This document shows, in pieces, positions 51,685 through 56,990 of a stretch of DNA of 56,990 bases (position 1 is the stretch's first letter; each line of letters begins with the position of its first letter). The stretch spans positions 1 through 56,990 of the forward strand of contig CBFIHN010000004.1 of the NCBI GenBank assembly GCA_965662575.1. The letters are read 5' to 3'. This DNA comes from CBFIHN01 sp965662575. GTDB taxonomy: Bacteria > Pseudomonadota > Gammaproteobacteria > Francisellales > CACEW01. Position numbers and translations under genes: made by a program. Below the pieces are notes generated by a model, which was given only the letters and a program-made list of their open reading frames with translations, did no database searches and was not told where the DNA came from.

Positions 51685-52125
51685 ATGGAAGTTGTTGAAC
51701 ACAGTGCGCTGTTGCCGTACTCCACCGAACAAATCTATCAATTGGTTTCTGATATCGAGTCCTATCCAGCGTTTTTGCCTTGGTGTAAAAGCACGCAGAT
51801 ACATGAAAAAACCGAGCATCAAGTCACTGCTAGTATCGAGGTTGCTAAGGGGGGGATTTCGCAAAAACTCACGACATGTAATATTTTAAAACCTTTTGAT
51901 TCCATGGATATGCAATTGGTTGATGGGCCATTTCATCGCTTTTCTGGTTTATGGACATTTCAATCACTATCAGCATGTGCAAGCAAAGTAACTTTACATA
52001 TGGAATTTGAATTTAACAGTAAAACGATGGCCTTTTTGCTAGGGCCTTTATTTAATCAAGCAGCTAACACCTTGGTTGATGCTTTTTGCCAACGCGCGCA
52101 CCAAGAGGCACTGCGATGCAAGTAG
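51685..52125 (+). CDS. ratA: RatA/START-like family protein
   Basis: A 146-residue START/polyketide-cyclase-fold protein with SALLPYSTEQIYQLVSDIES, YPAFLPWC and the C-terminal AFCQRAHQE. In E. coli RatA interferes with 70S assembly; eukaryotic COQ10 homologues bind ubiquinone. It overlaps rnfH by 10 nt, the usual pair. smpB, often divergent from it, is not adjacent. Confidence 0.9.
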   Translation: MEVVEHSALLPYSTEQIYQLVSDIESYPAFLPWCKSTQIHEKTEHQVTASIEVAKGGISQKLTTCNILKPFDSMDMQLVDGPFHRFSGLWTFQSLSACASKVTLHMEFEFNSKTMAFLLGPLFNQAANTLVDAFCQRAHQEALRCK

Positions 52126-52385
52126 AAGTTGTTTATGGGAGTTCAGAACAGCAACAACTACTCACCGTGGAGCTACCCCAGGGTAGTACAGCACAAATGG
52201 CTGTGGTTAAATCTGACATGAGAAAATACTATCCGGAAATTGATTTGAATCAATTGTCTTTGGGTGTTTTTAGCAAGCCTATCAATCCTGAGACGGTACT
52301 TTATGAAGGTGATCGTGTTGAGATTTATCGACCCCTGACAATTGATCCGATGCAGCGCCGGCGTTTGCGGCAAGCACAGAAATGA
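52116..52385 (+). CDS. rnfH: RnfH-family ubiquitin-like protein (RatB)
   Basis: An 89-residue beta-grasp protein of unclear function, always paired with ratA: MQVEVVYGS, LELPQGSTA-like TVELPQGSTAQ, LGVFSKPI, and the C-terminal DRVEIYRPLTIDPMQRRRLR. The ATG at 52116 is preferred over the frame start at 52086, since it matches the family and gives the standard overlap with ratA. Confidence 0.92.
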   Translation: MQVEVVYGSSEQQQLLTVELPQGSTAQMAVVKSDMRKYYPEIDLNQLSLGVFSKPINPETVLYEGDRVEIYRPLTIDPMQRRRLRQAQK

Positions 52386-52492
52386 TCTCTGCGAATGAGG
52401 CAGGGAAGTTTTGGATTACGTGTGTGAGTATTGGCAAATAAAAAATATAGATTATAATCTGAATTTGGTAAGGGACTACATGGTAAAGGACT

Positions 52493-53146
52493 ATGAAGAT
52501 ACTATTAGCCGAAGACAGCCCAGATACTGCTGAGTATATTATTCAGCGTTTGGAAGAAGAAGGCTATGTCGTTGACTGGGCATCGGACGGCATTGTTTCC
52601 GAGAAAATGGCGCTTAGCGCGCACTATGATGCTATCATTATGGACCTGGGTTTGCCTGGTAAATCTGGCGATATTGTTATCCGAGATTTGCGTCGGCAAA
52701 ATTGCCTAGTTCCGACACTCATTTTGACTGCGAATAATGAAGAAATAGATTGCTTGTCCGGGTTTTTGTCAGGTGCAGATGACTATCTGAATAAACCATT
52801 TTCTTTTGAGGTGTTGCTTCAGCGGTTGCGTGCATTAGCACGTCGTCGTGTCCAAGATTGTACTGGGATTTTGGCATGCCGTGATTTGATGTTGAATATG
52901 AACAATCGGACAGTATATTTGAATGATACTCAGCTTGAGCTTTCGGAATATGAGTATAAGTTATTGAAAATATTTCTCGAGAATCAGGAGCGGGTTTTAG
53001 ACAAGTTGCATTTAATGGAAATGATCTATAGCTGGACTCATGGCATCTCTAGCAATGTGATTGAAGTTCATATACACAGTCTGCGTAAGAAGCTCGGTAA
53101 GGGTTATATTAAAACTCGGCGTGGCTTGGGTTATCAGTTAGCTTAA
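52493..53146 (+). CDS. orphan OmpR/QseB-like response regulator
   Basis: A 217-residue two-component regulator. The receiver has the acidic start LLAEDSPDTAEYI, phosphoacceptor Asp51 in IIMDLGLPGKSG, LTANN and DYLNKPFS. The winged-helix domain has SSNVIEVHIHSLRKKLG and the C-terminal IKTRRGLGYQLA. It resembles QseB/PmrA. No histidine kinase gene is adjacent: a MITE starts 2 nt after the stop, followed by an IS remnant. The partner may have been lost or lie elsewhere. Confidence 0.85.
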   Translation: MKILLAEDSPDTAEYIIQRLEEEGYVVDWASDGIVSEKMALSAHYDAIIMDLGLPGKSGDIVIRDLRRQNCLVPTLILTANNEEIDCLSGFLSGADDYLNKPFSFEVLLQRLRALARRRVQDCTGILACRDLMLNMNNRTVYLNDTQLELSEYEYKLLKIFLENQERVLDKLHLMEMIYSWTHGISSNVIEVHIHSLRKKLGKGYIKTRRGLGYQLA

Positions 53147-53148
53147 AG

Positions 53149-53208
53149 GGGACTGTTGCAAACCAATTTCTAGCGGCACTAGCGTCGTTGAAAAAAATGA
53201 AAAACTGC
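53149..53208 (+). mobile_element. MITE copy (g), left half
   Basis: From GGGACTGTTGCAAACCAA to GAAAAACTGC, then a sharp switch into transposase-derived sequence. The right half is missing. Confidence 0.78.
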
Positions 53209-53541
53209 GTCAAAAAGCGTTCTCGCGTTGAAGCGTTGATGGTTGTCATGGCGTTGTGCTTATTGGTATACAACTATACACAGTATAGGCTGAGAGCAGC
53301 CTTGGAAAAAGAGAGTGAGACTTTACCCAACCACATTAACAGGCCGGTTAAAAATCCCACTTTGCGCTGGGTATTTCAACTGATGGAAGGTATTGTAATT
53401 GTTAGAATATATGACCCGATTAAGCAGGTGTTCAACGCCACTATTATCAAGCTCAATGATTTGAGAATTAAAATCATTAGGCTGCTAGGAGCTACTGCCT
53501 GCAATATTGACGGAATCCCTCAGGAGATCGCGGTAATGTAG
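53188..53541 (+). pseudogene. IS1634/IS4-type transposase C-terminal remnant fused to a MITE end
   Basis: The frame encodes RSRVEALMVVMALCLLVYNY, RLRAALEKE and NPTLRWVFQLMEGI, the recognisable C-terminal end of IS1634-like DDE transposases. About the last 110 residues survive; the DDE catalytic core is absent. The first seven residues come from the MITE left half, from a TTG in the element, so the open frame is an accidental fusion and is unlikely to be functional. Confidence 0.7.
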
Positions 53542-53620
53542 GGTCGTTACTCACATATTTGATATACGCTGCGTTACAATGCTAGAAATTCTACGATTTC
53601 TGACGCACTCTGATTAAATG

Positions 53621-54709
53621 TCAACAGCCTCTAGAAAAATCAAAATCCATTTGGGCTGCTTCTTGATTAGAAAGGTCTTTAAGACCTACGCCAATACCCA
53701 GTAACCGCACTGGCTTATTCATGCGAGAGTAGGCTTTTTTCAAAAGCTGAAGCACAGTTTCCAGCTCAATGTTATTGGCCTGAGCTTCTGCTGTCGTTTG
53801 TTTGAAATCTTTAAATTTGAGTTTTACAAAAACACTTTTAATGGCTCTACCTTCCATCACTGGTGCCATACGTTTTCTAAGTTCAATAATCAGAGCCGCG
53901 ATATGTTGCTCGAACAGTTTGGTATCCGTAATATCTTGCTCGTAGGTTTTTTCAACGCTAATAGATTTGCGTATACGCTGTGGGTTTACTTGGCGATGAT
54001 CAACGCCCCGACAATAGTGATAGAGTGCGCCACCAAATTTACCAAATCGTTGGTTAAGAGTTTCTTGATCAAGTTTTTGCAAGTCCTGACAGGTTTCAAC
54101 ACCCATCTTATTCAGCTTAGCTAACGTTGCTTTGCCTACGCCATATAATCGTTTTACAGGCAACTCACTAATAAAATCTAAAGCCTGATCCGGTGGCACG
54201 ACACAAATGCCATTAGGTTTATTAACATCACTCGCGATTTTAGCGATTAGCTTGTTAGGGCCCACGCCTGCTGAAGCGGTTAGTTGGATCTTTTCGAAAA
54301 TGAGATGTCTAATTTCTTCAGCCATCAATGTTGCACTGCCTTGGCAATGGCTTGAATGAGTAACATCTAAATAAGCTTCATCTAGTGATAGAGGTTCAAT
54401 TTGATCTGTGAAGCGCTTAAAGATGCTTCTAATGTCTTTTGATATCTCTTTGTATTTAGTCATATGGCCAGGAATAATCATCAGCTCAGGGCAGATTTCT
54501 TTTGCGCGTGCTGATGACATGGCAGAGTGAACACCAAATTTGCGCGCATTGTAGTTACAGGTGGCAATAACACCTCTTTTACCTGGTTGGCCACCAACAG
54601 CAACGAGCTTATCTTTGAGTCTGGGATTATCCCGTATTTCAACAGAAACAAAGAATGAATCCATATCGATGTGGATGATTTTTCTTTGGTCGTTTGGTGT
54701 GTTTTTCAA
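53621..54709 (-). CDS. dinB: DNA polymerase IV
   Basis: Y-family translesion polymerase. Catalytic motifs HIDMDSFFVSVE (near residue 13) and PLSLDEAYLDVT (near 103), the helix-hairpin-helix region YGVGKATLAKLN and a C-terminal beta-clamp-binding QMDFDF are all present in 362 residues. The start is a TTG at 54709; no ATG upstream in frame gives the needed N-terminus. No LexA box is visible upstream. Confidence 0.94.
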   Translation of the reverse strand: MKNTPNDQRKIIHIDMDSFFVSVEIRDNPRLKDKLVAVGGQPGKRGVIATCNYNARKFGVHSAMSSARAKEICPELMIIPGHMTKYKEISKDIRSIFKRFTDQIEPLSLDEAYLDVTHSSHCQGSATLMAEEIRHLIFEKIQLTASAGVGPNKLIAKIASDVNKPNGICVVPPDQALDFISELPVKRLYGVGKATLAKLNKMGVETCQDLQKLDQETLNQRFGKFGGALYHYCRGVDHRQVNPQRIRKSISVEKTYEQDITDTKLFEQHIAALIIELRKRMAPVMEGRAIKSVFVKLKFKDFKQTTAEAQANNIELETVLQLLKKAYSRMNKPVRLLGIGVGLKDLSNQEAAQMDFDFSRGC

Positions 54710-54774
54710 TACAAGTCTCGCAATTAAGTTGTCATATTCTAAGCGTTTTCAATGATAGCTCAAAAAGCTTAATA

Positions 54775-54917
54775 GGGGCTGTTGCAAACTGGTTTATAGT
54801 GAGCAATAGCTAGGCGAAAAAAATTAAAAAAGCGGAGTTTATGCCTAATATAATGAGTAGTTTTTCATTTTTTTTCAATGACGCTAGTGCCGCTAGAAAT
54901 TAGTTTTCAACAGTCCC
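54775..54917 (-). mobile_element. MITE copy (h), inverted
   Basis: A full 143-bp copy in the opposite orientation: GGGGCTGTTGCAAACTGG at the left and AACAGTCCC at the right. No clear target duplication. It lies between dinB and the UmuD-like gene, whose promoter starts 11 bp beyond its end. Confidence 0.83.
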
Positions 54918-54927
54918 TAAAACAGTG

Positions 54928-54956
54928 TTGACAGGGGTGGTTAAATAGTCTATCTT
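54928..54956 (+). promoter_or_regulatory. promoter of the UmuD-like gene
   Basis: A perfect TTGACA, 17 nt, TATCTT, 22 nt before the ATG. A nearby CTAT-N5-ATAG element (54950-54962) could be an operator; no LexA-type CTGT-N8-ACAG is seen. Confidence 0.65.
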
Positions 54957-54977
54957 GAATAGCGTACATTAATCAAG

Positions 54978-55523
54978 ATGAATGAAAACATGCACGGCGG
55001 ATATCGTAAAAATGCAGGTAGGCCAAAAGATACAGGCACTTATAAGGAAGTGACTAAACCTGTCCGCATACCGCTATCGCGATTAGATGAAGTCTATGCG
55101 CTCATTCGCAATGAAGTTAGTGTCGCTGACAATGTCATTGAGTTGCCACTGTTTGATTCAAAGGTAGCTGCAGGTATACCGACAACAGCCGATGATACAA
55201 TTGATGAAATGATTAACTTAAACGATTTGCTAGTACATAACCCTAAAGATACCTTTATGGTTAAGGCGATCGGTGAGTCAATGATCAATGCGGGAATTAA
55301 CTCAGGTGATCTAATGGTCGTTGATAAAAAAATTGAACCTAAAAGCGGCAGGGTGGTTATTGCTGCAGTTGATGGTGAGCTGACAGTCAAACGTTTACTT
55401 AAAACAGCAGCCAAAACACAGTTGTTGCCGGAAAACCCTGACTTTAAGCCGATCGATATTACAGAACATAGTGATGCCGCCATTATTGGCGTAGTTACCA
55501 ACACAATTCATCCAATCAATTAA
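54978..55523 (+). CDS. UmuD-like S24 autopeptidase
   Basis: A 181-residue LexA/UmuD-family self-cleaving protein. The N-terminal basic segment GGYRKNAGRPKDTG and TKPVRIP is typical of UmuD-type rather than LexA-type proteins, since there is no helix-turn-helix. The cleavage site is AAG-I (near 63-66), the nucleophile is in GESMINAGI (near 98) and the catalytic Lys is in TVKRL. UmuD activates Pol V, but no umuC is adjacent; dinB is the divergent neighbour across a MITE. A small ORF follows at once. Confidence 0.85.
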   Translation: MNENMHGGYRKNAGRPKDTGTYKEVTKPVRIPLSRLDEVYALIRNEVSVADNVIELPLFDSKVAAGIPTTADDTIDEMINLNDLLVHNPKDTFMVKAIGESMINAGINSGDLMVVDKKIEPKSGRVVIAAVDGELTVKRLLKTAAKTQLLPENPDFKPIDITEHSDAAIIGVVTNTIHPIN

Positions 55524-55541
55524 ATACATAAGGAGACGATG

Positions 55542-55679
55542 ATGAAAAAGCAAAGTAACCAAGATAAACAAGCTAAGCCAACAGTTGATTACACCATGAT
55601 TGATTTTGTTAAGTGTTTTAAAGATAATTTGCTTGAAAGTGCCAAGGTTGAAGTTGCTAGGCTAAGAACTGCGGCTTAG
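55542..55679 (+). CDS. small ORF, unknown (45 residues)
   Basis: MKKQSNQDKQAKPTVDYTMI followed by a helical, charged C-terminal half ending RLRTAA. An AGGAG lies 6 nt upstream of the ATG at 55542 (a second ATG is at 55539), and it follows the UmuD-like gene by 18 nt in the same direction. The good ribosome-binding site suggests it is translated. Function not recognised. Confidence 0.5.
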   Translation: MKKQSNQDKQAKPTVDYTMIDFVKCFKDNLLESAKVEVARLRTAA

Positions 55680-55710
55680 TCATGAGCAGTGGTGTATATG
55701 ACGCCACACC

Positions 55711-56034
55711 GTGTTTCTTAAAAGATGGGCGGTTATCTCCCTCGATATTACAACAAGACCGCCCAATTGTGCCCCTTATTGCAAGCTTATTATGGCTGCT
55801 GACTGTAAAATCCTGCGTCCCTTTTTGCAGCCGCACTATTATAATGAGCATTGCACTGGCACACTTCAGATTCAAACTGAAACACCCAGTGGTAAGATTT
55901 TTTGGCATTGCAGCGATTGTGATAACGATGGCTGTATCAAAAATTGGCAACATACTTTAATGTGCGTCGTCAATTCATCGTCTCCACATACTTCAAGTTG
56001 GATGATTTTAACTCTAGCAATACATTACATTTAA
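55711..56034 (+). pseudogene. zinc-ribbon-like hypothetical, possibly frameshifted
   Basis: Starts at a GTG. The middle and C-terminal part carries NEHCTGTLQIQ and IFWHCSDCDNDGCIKNWQ, a plausible two-cysteine-pair metal site. The N-terminal part looks more natural in another frame (from the ATG at 55682, SSGVYDATPCFLKDGRLS), so a frameshift near 55790 would join a longer protein. No function assigned; it could also be chance. Confidence 0.3.
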
Positions 56035-56054
56035 AACACCACCTATTGCATAAT

Positions 56055-56095
56055 GGGACTGTTGCAAACCAGTTTCTAGCAGCACTAGCGTCGTT
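56055..56095 (+). mobile_element. MITE copy (i), left end only
   Basis: GGGACTGTTGCAAACCAGTT, then TCTAGCAGCACTAGCGTCGTT, then unrelated sequence. It breaks at the same internal point as copy (c). Confidence 0.72.
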
Positions 56096-56180
56096 TGGGT
56101 TTTTGGGGAATGGCTCGTAACTGTCTAAGTTGATTGCTCCAAAGCCATGCGGATTGCTAATATGTGATATATTTTTTCAA

Positions 56181-56209
56181 TTGACAGAAATTTAAATCTC
56201 GCATATTAT
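56181..56209 (+). promoter_or_regulatory. strong promoter of the vgrG fragment
   Basis: A perfect TTGACA, 17 nt, TATTAT (5 of 6), about 35 nt before the ATG. The region is AT-rich. Confidence 0.7.
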
Positions 56210-56243
56210 GACTGATATATGACATAATATTAATTAATGAATA

Positions 56244-56945
56244 ATGTCTGCAGATTTGGCGCGCATTCTAGAAATATCAGTGGGTGATTATCCTGCTCAA
56301 TTGATGGTTCCTTATCACTTGGTGGGTACGGATGAGTTGAGCGTTGGCTTTGCTTATGAAATCAGCTTTTTTGCTTTGGATCCAGAGATTGATAGCGATA
56401 CGCTGTTGGCAAAACCGGTGACGATTCGTATCGATAATGATTCAGAGCCAGTGATTTTTTATGGACTGGTTGGGCAAGCGCGTAGCGATGAAGAGCTTGA
56501 TAATTATGGTCGTCGTTCTTGTTGGATTTCGGTGGTGCCGTGGATTGAGGCATTGCAGTTGGGTAGTGACTGTCGACATTATCAAAATTTGTCAGTGCCA
56601 GAGATTTTTCAAAAGCTATGGCGTGAATGTACTGATGCACCGTATGAGCTAAAACTACGCCGACAATATCCTGCATTAAATTATGTGGTGCAGTTTGAAG
56701 AAACCCATGCGGATTTTTTAAATCGCCTTCTCCAGCAGGCGGGAATCTTTTACTATCATGTGCATGAGGATGGTCAAAGCAAAATCGTTTTATGCGATGA
56801 TTCGTATGCTTTGCCACACTATGGTGCCATTGAATTTGATCAAGCCTATTCGGATGAACAGCATATTCATGATTGGCGTCATCGTTGGTCACGCAAGGTT
56901 AATACCTTTATCGCAGGAGTTTCGCGCCTAACAAATAACGTTTGA
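56244..56945 (+). pseudogene. VgrG (TssI) N-terminal fragment, 3'-truncated
   Basis: Spike-tip protein of type VI secretion. The 233 residues match the N-terminal gp27-like VgrG domain: the LVGTDELSVGFAYEISFFA opening, ALQLGSDCRHYQNLSVPEIF and the hallmark YVVQFEETHADFLNRLLQQA, then GIFYYHVHED. Full VgrG proteins exceed 600 residues; here the frame stops after VSRLTNNV, and no continuation is visible in any frame to the window end. The gp5-like spike region is therefore missing. Other T6SS genes are not in view. Confidence 0.8.
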
Positions 56946-56990
56946 TGTGTTATGTTTAGGATAAGAAACCTGAATTTCCTGCTCAAATGC

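Overview
The window is a chromosomal segment of a gammaproteobacterium of moderately low GC. The evidence is its housekeeping order (rluB-yciO, eno-ftsB, rpmH-rnpA-yidD-yidC-mnmE, rpoZ-spoT-ridA, ratA-rnfH), an LPS-core glycosyltransferase, type IV pilus minor pilins, a ubiquinone-type flavin hydroxylase and a type VI secretion VgrG fragment. A Thiotrichales or Legionellales-like affiliation is a guess; the sequence does not settle it.

Layout. 0-3 kb: two paralogous, probably exported proteins of unknown function, the first lacking its N-terminal part. 3.2-7.6 kb: rnr, converging on eno-ftsB-smr. 8.1-10.6 kb: an aromatic amino acid permease and a UbiM-like hydroxylase. 10.8-15.1 kb, minus strand: yciO-rluB, a TVP38/TMEM64 membrane protein, and groES-groEL under a clear sigma-32 promoter. 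15.4-16.1 kb: rpsP-rimM without the usual trmD-rplS. 16.2-19.1 kb: a two-gene LPS-core module (WaaE/KdtX-type glycosyltransferase plus a kinase fused to a glycosidase-like domain). 19.3-25.6 kb: an aspartate 4-decarboxylase-type aminotransferase, a three-gene minor-pilin operon bracketed by two copies of a small mobile repeat, an APC permease and pyrB. 26.0-31.2 kb: the phosphate regulon (phoB, a PhoR with no sensor region, pstC-A-B-S behind a textbook Pho box, no phoU). 31.3-36.2 kb: ygfZ and rpmH to mnmE. 36.3-44.4 kb: an MFS transporter, valS, rlmD and a Fur-boxed feoAB. 44.7-52.4 kb: a small exported protein, tRNA-Leu(CAA), rsmD, rpoZ-spoT-ridA, priA and ratA-rnfH. 52.5-57 kb is accessory: an orphan response regulator, an IS remnant, dinB, a UmuD-like protein, small unknown ORFs and a 3'-truncated vgrG with a near-consensus promoter.

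Two dispersed repeat families stand out. One is a MITE of about 141 bp (nine full, truncated or degenerate copies) whose ends resemble IS6-family termini. The other is a repeat of about 168 bp with four inverted-repeat hairpins (three copies), placed after gene ends and showing covariation in one stem. The gap between ridA and priA has a very AT-rich stretch followed by two perfect, inverted DnaA boxes and two near-matches. The rpmH cluster has no dnaA beside it, so this gap is a candidate replication origin. There are no CRISPR arrays and no rRNA genes. The most promising leads are the structured repeat, the candidate oriC, the kinase/pseudo-glycosidase fusion, the sensor-less PhoR and the paralogous exported pair.
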